Shown in pieces: positions 24,808-33,423 of a DNA stretch of 64,000 nt. Both the position numbers and the translations under genes were made by a program. Under the pieces are notes generated by a model. That model was not told the DNA's origin and ran no database searches. It worked only from the letters and a program-made list of their open reading frames with translations. The DNA is from Ignavibacteriaceae bacterium (GTDB taxonomy: Bacteria > Bacteroidota > Ignavibacteria > Ignavibacteriales > Ignavibacteriaceae): NCBI GenBank assembly GCA_008933765.1, contig WBUK01000001.1, positions 344,801 to 408,800 of the forward strand. Reading direction: 5' to 3'. The first letter of the stretch is position 1, and each line of letters starts with the position of its first letter.

Positions 24808-26472
24808 TCAGTTTTTTCTAAAAGTTCTGAAGAAAGTTTTAATCAATTTTATCGCCCCGTCAAATTTAACGGGGAGTGATTTTGCATACAAAAGTTCAAT
24901 CCCCCCTTTTAACCCATCGTAAATATCTTTTCCGTGAGGGTACCACCACATATTTTTTTGAACTCCGGGCAGAATATCATCAACAATGCAGTGTGGCTGC
25001 GTCATCCCCAACAGCCCCTCTTCACCGTGCGTTCTGCCAAGCCCCGATTCCTTAAACCCGCCCCACGGCGTTTCCGCCAAGCCGTGCGTCATCAGATGAT
25101 CGTTAATCGTAACGGTGCCCGCCTCCAATTTCCTGGCAAACTCGCGCCCTCGTTTCCGGTCGCGCGTCCAGACTGAAGCAGTTAAGCCTAAGTTGGAATT
25201 GTTGGCTTTCGCTATTGCTTCTTCTTCTGTCGAAAAGATATCAATACCCAACAGGGGTCCAAATGTTTCCTCTTTCATCAGAAGCATATCTTCGCTAACT
25301 TTCTCAACCGCATAAGGCTTGTGGAATCTTCCTTTTTCTTCACCTGTTGAAACGCCAACCAATGGTGTTGCCTTAGCCCCCTTATCTATCGCATCAGCAA
25401 GGTGCTTCTGAACGGTTTCCAACTGCTTTTGCGTGGTCATTGCCCCAATTTCAACATCGTAACTTGAGCCGTTTCCTTGCCTTAGAAACAATGATTGCCT
25501 TTTAAGTTCCGTTACAAAATCCTCGTAAATTTTTTCGTGAACATAAATCCGTTCAACTCCTGCACACGACTGCCCCGAGTTGCTAAGCCCCGCCCAGAGT
25601 GCACCCGCTACGGCTCTGTGGATGTTTGCATCTTCAAGAACGATCATTGCGTCGTTGCCGCCCAGTTCCAATGAAACAGGCAGTAGCCTTTCAGCCGCTT
25701 TTTTCATCAGTTGCTTGCCGACATCTACCGAACCGGTGAAGTATAGCTTATCTATCCCCGACTCAATGAAAGCATCGCCGGCAATTCTTCCCGGAATGTT
25801 TACCAAAGTGAAAACACCTTCAGGGATTTCTCCCATTTCAACCGTTTCACGGAGCAATTTTGATACTTCCTGAGTTTGGCTTGCAGCTTTTAACACGACA
25901 CAGTTACCGGCAATTAATGCCATTGCAATCTCGTGAAGTGGTATCCCGAAAGGGTAGTTCCAAGGGCTGATTATACCCACCACACCGTAAGGCACCCTTT
26001 CAACGATTGAAACCTTGTTGGCGAGCAACAGGCTGCCCGGTTTTAGTCTTTTTCGTCTGAGCACTCTGCCGGCGTTTTTTGCGTAATAATTAAGTGCCAA
26101 AACAGAGGGCATCACTTCTGTTGAAAAGGCGTCAAAAACCGTTTTTCCCGATTCTGAAGATATTACTGCTGCGAAACGGTCGGCATTATCAACAATATAG
26201 TCCCGCATCTTTAACAAGTGTCTTTTCCGCTCACTGAAAGGAAGTGCACCCCATTTTTTCGCCGCTTTTTTTGCCTCTGCAACGGCTTGGTTTAATTCTG
26301 CCACAGTGTTCACCGGGGTTTCACCCACTTTTTCACCGCTTGCCGGATTATAGGTTATTGTAACTTCCGGCTTAGTGGTAAATTGTTCTTTTGAACCAAC
26401 CGGAGACTCATTATCTGATTGTGATATAGTGTTATCTGATTGTGATATAGTGTTCATTTCAGGTTCCGTCAT
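24808..26472 (-). CDS. NAD(P)-dependent aldehyde dehydrogenase
   Basis: 554 residues. The ALDH fold has 'VPYGVVGIISPWNYPF' (about 160), 'YFTGSVDVG' (about 243), the general base Glu in LELGGNDAM (about 266) and the catalytic Cys in SGQSCAGVERI (about 300). A roughly 45-residue C-terminal extension follows the usual end. The N-terminus carries a duplicated heptad TISQSDN (21-bp DNA repeat), and the first about 45 residues look unstructured. No convincing amphipathic encapsulation helix like that of PduP is visible. It overlaps the upstream SDR gene by 4 bp. Substrate unknown; a partner of the SDR in alcohol/aldehyde oxidation is likely. Confidence 0.88.
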   Translation of the reverse strand: MTEPEMNTISQSDNTISQSDNESPVGSKEQFTTKPEVTITYNPASGEKVGETPVNTVAELNQAVAEAKKAAKKWGALPFSERKRHLLKMRDYIVDNADRFAAVISSESGKTVFDAFSTEVMPSVLALNYYAKNAGRVLRRKRLKPGSLLLANKVSIVERVPYGVVGIISPWNYPFGIPLHEIAMALIAGNCVVLKAASQTQEVSKLLRETVEMGEIPEGVFTLVNIPGRIAGDAFIESGIDKLYFTGSVDVGKQLMKKAAERLLPVSLELGGNDAMIVLEDANIHRAVAGALWAGLSNSGQSCAGVERIYVHEKIYEDFVTELKRQSLFLRQGNGSSYDVEIGAMTTQKQLETVQKHLADAIDKGAKATPLVGVSTGEEKGRFHKPYAVEKVSEDMLLMKEETFGPLLGIDIFSTEEEAIAKANNSNLGLTASVWTRDRKRGREFARKLEAGTVTINDHLMTHGLAETPWGGFKESGLGRTHGEEGLLGMTQPHCIVDDILPGVQKNMWWYPHGKDIYDGLKGGIELLYAKSLPVKFDGAIKLIKTFFRTFRKN

Positions 26473-27293
26473 TTTTCCCGTCCCCTAAAAGTACCCATAC
26501 TTTCGGTAACTTTTAAAAATTTTAGCGACCACTGGAACAAAGTATCAGGCAAAAATCTCATCCTTGGCGTAAGGTGAACCGCATAAGGCCGCTTCGGTGA
26601 GTGACGCCCCTTTTTAATTGCCGACTCAACAATTGCTTTTGCGATTACATCGTGGTTTTTTACCAACGGCACCAACAAACTCCCCGGAAATGGTATTTTT
26701 GCCCCCTCGAACATACCCGTTTTTAAATACGACGGATGAATGGACGAAAACTTAACCCCCGGTTTTCCCAATTTTTCGGCTTCAAATCTTAAGGATTCCG
26801 TCAGCCCGTAAACCGCCCACTTGCTGGCTGCGTAAATCGCAAGCCCCGGCACTCCGAGCAAACCGGCAGCAGAAGAAATATTAACAACATGCCCCCTGTT
26901 TCTTTCATACATTTTGGGCAAAAATGCTTTAATCGTGTAAATGAAACTCGTAAGGTTAACATCAATCGTTTTTTCCCAGTCAGAGTCAGGGCGCTCGTGG
27001 AAATAACCGCTGCGGACATAACCGGCATTATTCACTAAAATATCAACACTTCCCATTTCGCTGAATGCAGTTTCAGCAAGTTCATAAACGCGGTTTTTAT
27101 CCGTTACATCACACGAGTGAAAGAAAACCTTTCCTTTTCCCTCAAGCTCCCTGCGGGCATCTTCTATAGCCAAGGGGTTCAAATCCCAGATTGTAACAAC
27201 TGCACCCTCGCGTAACAGCCGTTTCACGGTAGCCAAGCCAATTCCCATGGCTCCGCCGGTTACAACCGCTGTGGTATCTTTAAGATTCTTCAT
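26469..27293 (-). CDS. Short-chain dehydrogenase/reductase
   Basis: 275 residues from the ATG at 27293 (MKNLKDTTAVVTGG). A TTG 33 bp upstream has no ribosome-binding site. The classical SDR motifs are present: TGGAMGIG cofactor loop (about 13-20), NNAGYV (about 92), catalytic Ser in NISSAAGLLG (about 145) and YAASKWA (Tyr/Lys, about 160). The Asp in 'IWDLNP' favours NAD(H). First gene of a run with the aldehyde dehydrogenase, PduS-like and PduT-like genes. Confidence 0.9.
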   Translation of the reverse strand: MKNLKDTTAVVTGGAMGIGLATVKRLLREGAVVTIWDLNPLAIEDARRELEGKGKVFFHSCDVTDKNRVYELAETAFSEMGSVDILVNNAGYVRSGYFHERPDSDWEKTIDVNLTSFIYTIKAFLPKMYERNRGHVVNISSAAGLLGVPGLAIYAASKWAVYGLTESLRFEAEKLGKPGVKFSSIHPSYLKTGMFEGAKIPFPGSLLVPLVKNHDVIAKAIVESAIKKGRHSPKRPYAVHLTPRMRFLPDTLFQWSLKFLKVTESMGTFRGREK

Positions 27294-27442
27294 TTGAATT
27301 TTTGATCCCAATTTTCGGAATTTCAAACAAGCAATTTAGAAATTTTTGTCGAAAGAACTACGGCAACCATTCGGCTCTGTTTGTTTACTGTGGAATACCT
27401 TTATATTTTTGTAAATGTGTTATTTTTCAATCCGTAAATAAA

Positions 27443-27516
27443 GAGAGAAGAACATTCAACCGAGCAAACCCGTTAGGCAAAATTACACCCTTTTCTTATT
27501 TTTTCTCCTGATTTTG
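27443..27516 (+). promoter_or_regulatory. Start region of the cyanophycinase-like gene: ribosome-binding site and non-ATG start
   Basis: GAGAGAAG (27443-27450) lies 3 nt before an in-frame ATT at 27454. The frame is open only from 27442. Translating from ATT gives a textbook signal peptide (basic PVRQNY, then TLFLFFLLILI). The only conventional alternatives, CTG 27508 and TTG 27514, would remove almost the whole hydrophobic core. Confidence 0.45.
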
Positions 27517-29493
27517 ATTACTACTGTCTCACCTCAGGGGTATCTCTGTGTAGTGGGCGGCGGCGGTGAAAATCGTAACGACTGGAGCGACGAACCTTAT
27601 GCCTGGTTTGTGCAAAAAAGTGGAAATGGCAGGATTATCGTCCTTTCTGCAGCGGATGAAACCGACTGGATACCGCAATACCTCGTCTCTCTTGGTGCTT
27701 CTTACGCTTCGAACCTGAAAATAAACTCCGTTGCGCTGGCAAACTCACAGGCTGTTGCCGATTCGATTTCCTCTGCCGATGGTGTTTTTATTAAAGGCGG
27801 CGACCAATACAACTACATAAAATATTGGAAAGGTACACTCACCGAAGCTGCCATTAAAGCCGTTTGGCAGCGCGGTGGTGCTGTCGGCGGCACTTCTGCC
27901 GGCGCTATGGTGCTCAGTAAATTTATTATTTCGGCTAAGTACGGAACTCTTTCACCCGAATCGGGCATCTCTAACCCCTTTCAGCAAACCGCAAATATCG
28001 AGAGCGATTTCCTCGGAATGATGCCTAACACTATTTTTGACACTCATTTTATCGAGCGGGCACGCCAGGGGCGGTTGGTTGCTTTTATGGCGCAACTTTT
28101 CTTAAGCGGAAACAGTGAAGTGGCGGGTGTGGGAATTGACGACAGAACCGCAATCTGTATTTCACCCGATGGAAAAGGGGTTGTGATGGGCAGCGGTGCC
28201 GTTGCTATTTACAAAGCAGATTCGCTTACTACATACCGCAGAGACGGAAATAAATACGAACTTGAAAATCTCTCAGTCCAACAATTGGTTAAAAATTGGG
28301 AATACGATTTCAACTCGGGCACTGTTTCTGTTATTCCTTCATCCGCAAGGGCAATAACTCACCCACTAGCAACGGCGTTCGCAAATTCAGTTTATCTGAC
28401 GGGGGGCAATTATCAGTCGATGGCGCACGCTGGTACCCTCTCAGAAATTGCTACAAAATCATCGGGCGGAAATATTATGATCTTTGCTGCAACAGCGTAT
28501 CTCTCACAGGCGCAGGCAATTAAAGGCGTTTTAGACGGGCACTCAGCAACCTCTGAAATCATCGAATACACCGCTGCTTCTGAAAACGATCAGGCTCTTT
28601 TACAACGAATCAACACAGCTGCGACTTTTATTTTTACGGGGAGCGACATCACCGGGCTTAAACCCCTTCTTACCCCTTCATCAAATGTTGGGAATGCGCT
28701 AAAAACCCGTTTCGGCGAAACAGGGGTAATTTCAGCTTTCATCGGTGAAACCGCAAGATTAGCCTCTGACTTCTTCCCTGATAATCTTTTTAGCGACCAA
28801 TACGCCGCTTATCGGGGAAAAATGACCGTGCAAAAAGGGTTTGGGCTTATTTCCGGTTTCAGCTACGGTCCGCTTACTTACGATAACTCAACATATCACG
28901 AAAACAGGATGAGCGCCCTTATCTGGGCTGCTTTCAAAACGGGGATAAATTACGCTGTTTATAACCATGGAGTTGGCACCACTTCTTTTGAACCTGCTTC
29001 CAAATTGGTTTACTATCGCAATTTCCCCCTCTTTTTATACGATTTTTCGGAAGCAACAATTGCCGACAGTTCAAAATACAGAGCATCAGGTAGCAGCGCT
29101 CCAAGGCAGGCTGCGGCGTTCGATCACTATAGAATTTCCGTTTCCAATAACTACGACAGGGTGTTCAGTTTAATCACTAAGAAATTTGAAGATACGCCGA
29201 CTTCGGTAAAAGAAATTAACTCTAATCCTGAAAACTTTGAGATTGGGGCTTACCCCAATCCATTTAACACGAACACAATTTTATACATTACCACCCCGAC
29301 GGAAACTGAGTGTATAATTACACTTAATTCTTCAACGGGTGAGGAGATTAGTACCGTTTTCTCAGGTATCATTCAACCGGGGAAAACTGAACTTAACATC
29401 GATGCACGAAACCTCCCGTCGGGGGTTTACTTCGCCCGTGCATATTTCGTAAATGGCACGGTTTTGACTCAAAAATTGTTACTGCTTAAGTGA
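27454..29493 (+). CDS. Secreted cyanophycinase-like (peptidase S51) protein with T9SS sorting domain
   Basis: About 680 residues from the ATT at 27454 (see the start-region entry). After the signal peptide comes an S51 domain with the Ser nucleophile in GGTSAGAMVLSKF and the conserved 'FDTHFIERARQGRLV'. A second domain repeats the same fold pattern ('GGNIMIFAATAYLSQAQAIKGVLDGH', 'AATFIFTGSDIT') but reads VISAFIGETARL where the nucleophile elbow should be. The last about 80 residues are a type IX sorting domain (AYPNPFNTNTILYI). Cyanophycinases cleave beta-Asp-Arg polymers. This extracellular version may degrade cyanophycin or another beta-aspartyl substrate. Confidence 0.85.
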   Translation: MQPSKPVRQNYTLFLFFLLILITTVSPQGYLCVVGGGGENRNDWSDEPYAWFVQKSGNGRIIVLSAADETDWIPQYLVSLGASYASNLKINSVALANSQAVADSISSADGVFIKGGDQYNYIKYWKGTLTEAAIKAVWQRGGAVGGTSAGAMVLSKFIISAKYGTLSPESGISNPFQQTANIESDFLGMMPNTIFDTHFIERARQGRLVAFMAQLFLSGNSEVAGVGIDDRTAICISPDGKGVVMGSGAVAIYKADSLTTYRRDGNKYELENLSVQQLVKNWEYDFNSGTVSVIPSSARAITHPLATAFANSVYLTGGNYQSMAHAGTLSEIATKSSGGNIMIFAATAYLSQAQAIKGVLDGHSATSEIIEYTAASENDQALLQRINTAATFIFTGSDITGLKPLLTPSSNVGNALKTRFGETGVISAFIGETARLASDFFPDNLFSDQYAAYRGKMTVQKGFGLISGFSYGPLTYDNSTYHENRMSALIWAAFKTGINYAVYNHGVGTTSFEPASKLVYYRNFPLFLYDFSEATIADSSKYRASGSSAPRQAAAFDHYRISVSNNYDRVFSLITKKFEDTPTSVKEINSNPENFEIGAYPNPFNTNTILYITTPTETECIITLNSSTGEEISTVFSGIIQPGKTELNIDARNLPSGVYFARAYFVNGTVLTQKLLLLK

Positions 29494-29826
29494 AACATTT
29501 GTTGCCGGTTTCGCATGCTATTCTCAACTTTTTAAGTTTTGACGGCTGGTTGAAATCTAAGTCAAAAATATTTTTTAAATTCTTTTTTTAACAGATAATA
29601 AAGAGTTATATTTGAATCAGACTTTTTTATCTGATTTGTAAAAACAAAAAAAATGCCGGGGAAACTGAAAACAAAAGCAGCCCGAAAAAAGGCTCGTAGC
29701 TTGCTGAAGTTTAGCCTTTAACGGTTGTTGCATGGATTGTGGATTTTCGTTGTTTATGTTCCGGCTTAATTTTATTCATTCACTAAAAACCAGACTATAT
29801 TCTGATTTAATCTACACGGAGGTTAT
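29494..29826. promoter_or_regulatory. Upstream region of the nos cluster
   Basis: 333 bp, non-coding, very AT-rich up to about 29650. It holds the inverted repeat at 29615-29636 (separate entry), and a GGAGGT ribosome-binding site sits at about 29818-29824 before the cytochrome ATG. No TTGAT-N4-ATCAA FNR box is present. A weak GGCT/AGCC hairpin lies near 29690-29718. Confidence 0.5.
29615..29636. promoter_or_regulatory. Inverted repeat, candidate operator upstream of the nos cluster
   Basis: AATCAGA (29615-29621) and TCTGATT (29630-29636) form perfect 7-bp arms around an 8-bp spacer. They lie in an AT-rich stretch about 190 nt before the first nos gene. The size suits a dimeric regulator. 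It is not followed by a T run and is 120 nt past the cyanophycinase stop, so a terminator role is less likely. Confidence 0.4.
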
Positions 29827-30333
29827 ATGTTATCCAAAGTTAGAGAAGCTATTTTGCTGCTCTTTTCCATCACTCTTTTTGTTGCTTTCACCGGATGTGG
29901 TGGCGGAGATGAGGCAACTAAGAAAAAATCAAACGCCGAAGGTCAAGAGTCAGGTGTGGAAAACACCAGTGGGCTTACTGATTTTCAGCTTAAAAACGGT
30001 ATCGGACCTGTTACTGAACCGTTGAAACTTAGCGAAAAACCCGACCCTGCAAAAGTTGCGAAAGGTGAAGCTCTTTTCAAAGAAAAATGCGAAACCTGCC
30101 ACAAACTTGATGAAAAATTAGTCGGGCCGGCTCAAAGAGATGTTATTGAAAGAAGAACACCTGAGTACATCGTAAATATGATAATGAACCCGGCGGAAAT
30201 GTTGGAAAAACACCCGGAAGCCAAAAAAATGTTGGCTGAGTACTTAACTCCTATGACTTATCAGGATGTTACTCTTGACCAGGCTTTAGATATTCTGGAA
30301 TACTTCAGATCAGTAGACCCAAAAAACAAATAA
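29827..30333 (+). CDS. Monohaem cytochrome c lipoprotein of the nos cluster
   Basis: 168 residues. A lipoprotein signal peptide ends at FTGC (Cys24). A Gly/Lys/Ser/Glu linker follows, then a class I cytochrome c domain with haem site CETCH at 88-92 and a distal Met in LTPMTYQDV (near residue 144) as the likely sixth ligand. Position directly before nosZ, 19 bp apart, marks it as the probable electron donor to N2O reductase or a relay from the quinone pool, anchored by lipid. Confidence 0.9.
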   Translation: MLSKVREAILLLFSITLFVAFTGCGGGDEATKKKSNAEGQESGVENTSGLTDFQLKNGIGPVTEPLKLSEKPDPAKVAKGEALFKEKCETCHKLDEKLVGPAQRDVIERRTPEYIVNMIMNPAEMLEKHPEAKKMLAEYLTPMTYQDVTLDQALDILEYFRSVDPKNK

Positions 30334-30352
30334 CCAATCGGAAGGCACTCAA

Positions 30353-32347
30353 ATGAACAAAAGAGTCTTTTTTATTGCTGTATCTCTCTTGATCTTCCCC
30401 GTTCTGTTCCTTACAGGATGTGGCGGCGGGTCAGGGCTTGATACCGGCGATGCTGCACAGAAAGTGTATGTTAAACCCGGCGAACATGACGAGTTCTACT
30501 CGTTTATGTCAGGTGGTTTCAGCGGACAGGTATCCGTGTACGGTATTCCTTCGGGAAGGCTGTTCAAAGTTATACCCGTTTTCTCACAAGACCCTGAAAC
30601 CGGATACGGCTATTCAGAAGAGACAAAAGCGATGCTCAACACTTCTCACGGTTTTATTCCATGGGATGATGCGCATCACCCTTCCCTTTCCAGGAAGGAA
30701 GCAATTGCCGATGGCAGATGGCTGTTTATTAACGGAAACAACACTCCGAGGATCGCAAGAATTGATCTGAAAGAGTTTGAAACAGCCGAAATCATCGAGA
30801 TTCCGAACTCGTCGGGTAACCACGGTTCACCTTTCACCACAGAGAACTCTGAATATGTTGTTGCTTCAACTCGTTTCTCTGTTCCTGTTCCCAATGCGGA
30901 TGTTGATATCTCATCATACAAAGAAAACTTCAAAGGAACCATCTCGTTCGTAAAAGTTAACCCTGAATCGGGCAGAATGAACATCGAGTTCCAGATTGTT
31001 GTTCCCGGTATTGATTACGATCTCGCCCGCCCGGGTAAAGGACCATCACACGGTTGGGCTTTCTTCACCAGCTATAACACCGAGCAGGCTAACTCGCTTT
31101 TGGAAGTTAATGCTTCAAAAAACGATAAAGACTATATTGCCGCTGTTAACTGGCAAAAAGCTGAAGAGTATGTGAAACAAGGTAAAGCCAAAGAAGTTCC
31201 TGCAGATTATTATCATAACTACTACGATGAAAAAACCGGTATCGCAAAATCTGATGTGGTTAAAACTGTTAAAGTTCTTGACCCGAAAGATTGCCCCGGT
31301 ATGATTTATTACCTGCCTACTCAGAAATCACCTCACGGTGTGGATACTGACCCGGAAGGTAAATATATCATCGCCAGTGGTAAACTTGCTTCCGAAATTG
31401 CCGTGCATTCTTTCGATAAAATGCTGAAAGCTATCGAAAATAAAGCATTTGACGGCGACTTCGGCGGTATCCCTGTTCTGAAATATGACGCTATCAACGA
31501 AGCGGTTGTGAAAGATGCCGGTTTAGGACCTCTTCACACTGAATTTGATGATAAAGGTTATGCCTATACTTCTGCTTTCATCTCTTCTGAAGTGGTTAAA
31601 TGGAAACTTGGTGAATGGAAAGTGGTTGACAGAATTCCTGTTTACTACTCGATTGGTCACTTACTGGTTATGGGCGGCGACACCAAAAAACCTGACGGTA
31701 AATATCTGCTCGCTCTTAACAAAATTACTAAAGACAGGTATCTCCCCACGGGCCCGATGTTAACGCAGTCGTGCCAGTTAATTGATATCTCAGGTGATAA
31801 AATGAAGCTCTTGCTTGATTTCCCCACGATCGGTGAACCTCACTATGCTCAGGGGATCAAGGCTGATAAACTCACAAAAGACTTCATGAAAATCTATGAA
31901 ATCAGCAAGAACGGTAACCCGTATGCTTCTAAGAAAATTGACGACACTAAGGTTACCAGAAACGGAAACGAAGTGCATGTTCAGATGATTGCCACTCGTT
32001 CCCACTTCACGCCTGATAACATTGAAGGTATCAAAGTTGGCGATAAAGTCTATTTCCATATTACTAACTTGGAACAAGACTGGGATATCCCGCACGGTTT
32101 CAGCATAATGGGTGCTACAAACTCAGAACTTCTGATTATGCCGGGGCAAACTCTCACTTTGCTGTGGGAGCCTAAACAGCCCGGTATCTTCCCGTTCTAC
32201 TGTACCGACTTCTGCTCTGCTCTCCATCAGGAGATGCAAGGCTACGCCAGGGTTTCTCCTGCGGGTTCTAATGTGGAGCTTAGATGGTGGTTGGATAAAG
32301 ACCCTAAAGCACCTAAGGTTGATACCACTAAAACTGAAAAAAAATAA
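30353..32347 (+). CDS. nosZ: Nitrous oxide reductase, clade II (Sec-dependent)
   Basis: 664 residues. The N-terminal Sec signal carries a lipobox (FLTGC, Cys23) and no twin-arginine motif, as expected for clade II. A seven-bladed propeller follows with the His-rich CuZ ligand sites (DDAHHPSLS, NHGSPF, SHGWAFF, SPHGVD, GPLHTEF, EPHYAQG). The C-terminal cupredoxin has the CuA site C617-x3-C621-x3-H625-x2-M628 and an upstream His in DIPHGF. It reduces N2O to N2 in the periplasm. All expected copper ligands appear intact, so the enzyme should be functional. Confidence 0.97.
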   Translation: MNKRVFFIAVSLLIFPVLFLTGCGGGSGLDTGDAAQKVYVKPGEHDEFYSFMSGGFSGQVSVYGIPSGRLFKVIPVFSQDPETGYGYSEETKAMLNTSHGFIPWDDAHHPSLSRKEAIADGRWLFINGNNTPRIARIDLKEFETAEIIEIPNSSGNHGSPFTTENSEYVVASTRFSVPVPNADVDISSYKENFKGTISFVKVNPESGRMNIEFQIVVPGIDYDLARPGKGPSHGWAFFTSYNTEQANSLLEVNASKNDKDYIAAVNWQKAEEYVKQGKAKEVPADYYHNYYDEKTGIAKSDVVKTVKVLDPKDCPGMIYYLPTQKSPHGVDTDPEGKYIIASGKLASEIAVHSFDKMLKAIENKAFDGDFGGIPVLKYDAINEAVVKDAGLGPLHTEFDDKGYAYTSAFISSEVVKWKLGEWKVVDRIPVYYSIGHLLVMGGDTKKPDGKYLLALNKITKDRYLPTGPMLTQSCQLIDISGDKMKLLLDFPTIGEPHYAQGIKADKLTKDFMKIYEISKNGNPYASKKIDDTKVTRNGNEVHVQMIATRSHFTPDNIEGIKVGDKVYFHITNLEQDWDIPHGFSIMGATNSELLIMPGQTLTLLWEPKQPGIFPFYCTDFCSALHQEMQGYARVSPAGSNVELRWWLDKDPKAPKVDTTKTEKK

Positions 32348-32353
32348 ATTTTT

Positions 32354-32377
32354 AAGGGGCTCGGTAACGAGCCCCTT
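32354..32377 (+). terminator. Strong hairpin between nosZ and the downstream nos genes
   Basis: A perfect 10-bp GC-rich stem AAGGGGCTCG / CGAGCCCCTT has a GTAA tetraloop and begins 7 nt after the nosZ stop. It is followed by GTTCG rather than a T run. It may be a partial terminator or a 3' stabiliser that keeps nosZ mRNA more abundant than the assembly genes. Confidence 0.6.
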
Positions 32378-32398
32378 GTTCGAAACGGACAAATTAAA

Positions 32399-32986
32399 AT
32401 GACTACTACATCCAGAATTATTGTCGCTGTGGCTTCGGTACTTTTACTCGGTACTTTTATACAGCCAATATGGAAGATTGGAATAGAAGCTCCTCAATAC
32501 CCTGAAGGTATGGGGATATACATCTGGATTAACCAGATCACGGGCGAAAATCCGGGTGATTTAAATACTCTAAATGAACTGAACCATTATATAGGAATGA
32601 AAAGAATTGAACCGGACTCTATTCCCGAGCTTCAGTACATGCCCTATATTATCATTGGGTTAACCATTCTTGGCTTACTTTTCTCATTGATTGGAAAAAC
32701 ACCTTTGATTTACCTTATGGTGGGTTTAGTTATGATTCTCGCTGTCGTTGGAATTGTTGACTTCTACCTGTGGGAATATGACTATGGGCACAACTTAGAC
32801 CCTAACGCAGCAATAAAGATGCCGGGAATGTCGTTCCAACCACCTCTTATCGGCGGTAAGCAGTTGATGAACATATACGCCCTTTCACTCCCCTGGGTTG
32901 GAACATGGCTGATGACTATTTCTATCTTCATGTATGTTTATGCAATTCTGCTTAACCGGAAGAAAAAGAGGGTTGCGGCAGCATGA
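32399..32986 (+). CDS. Four-TM membrane protein of the nos cluster (NosB-like position)
   Basis: 195 residues with TM segments at about 5-22, 80-97, 102-123 and 162-186. A periplasmic loop contains NHYIGMKRI and another carries YDYGHNLDPNAAIKMPGM, with His and Met residues that could bind copper. It lies between nosZ and nosL, where clade II clusters often carry a membrane protein. I cannot show homology to NosB; a role in N2O reductase maturation or electron transfer is inferred from position. It overlaps nosL by 4 bp. Confidence 0.65.
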   Translation: MTTTSRIIVAVASVLLLGTFIQPIWKIGIEAPQYPEGMGIYIWINQITGENPGDLNTLNELNHYIGMKRIEPDSIPELQYMPYIIIGLTILGLLFSLIGKTPLIYLMVGLVMILAVVGIVDFYLWEYDYGHNLDPNAAIKMPGMSFQPPLIGGKQLMNIYALSLPWVGTWLMTISIFMYVYAILLNRKKKRVAAA

Positions 32987-33423
32987 AACAACTGATGTTT
33001 TTTTTCCTGTTGGCTGCATTTCTCTTTATCGGGTGTGCGGATCAGACAGCACAACCAATCGTTTATGGGAGTGATATCTGCGACTTTTGCCAGATGCAGA
33101 TCAGTGATCATGCCTTCGGAACCGAACTTATTACACCGAAAGGGAAAGTGTATAAATTCGATTCTGTAGAATGTTTAGTTTCTTTTGCACAAAACAGTGA
33201 ATACGACCCGAAGGAAACTGCGGTGTTCGTAACCTCAATGATCGAACCTGATGTTCTCTTTGACGCTAAAACTGCGATGTTCGTCGTTAGTAAAGAGATT
33301 CAAAGCCCTATGGGTGCTAATCTCGCCGCCTTTAGAAATCATCAGGATGCCATTAAAACGATAAAGGACTCAACTGCCGTCCACTACTCGTGGAATCAGT
33401 TATTAAAAACTAAATTTGATTAA
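32983..33423 (+). CDS. nosL: NosL copper chaperone lipoprotein
   Basis: 146 residues. Lipobox FIGC (Cys18) and the NosL copper site C33-D-F-C36-Q-M38 are present, followed by the typical 'LITPKGKVYKFDSVECLVSF' block. NosL delivers Cu(I) for CuZ assembly of NosZ at the outer face of the membrane. It overlaps nosD by 8 bp. Confidence 0.93.
   Translation: MKQLMFFFLLAAFLFIGCADQTAQPIVYGSDICDFCQMQISDHAFGTELITPKGKVYKFDSVECLVSFAQNSEYDPKETAVFVTSMIEPDVLFDAKTAMFVVSKEIQSPMGANLAAFRNHQDAIKTIKDSTAVHYSWNQLLKTKFD

Noticed and set aside
29494..29826. FNR/CRP box for the nos operon
   Set aside because: No TTGAT-N4-ATCAA or TGTGA-N6-TCACA match could be found; only the AATCAGA inverted repeat stands out.
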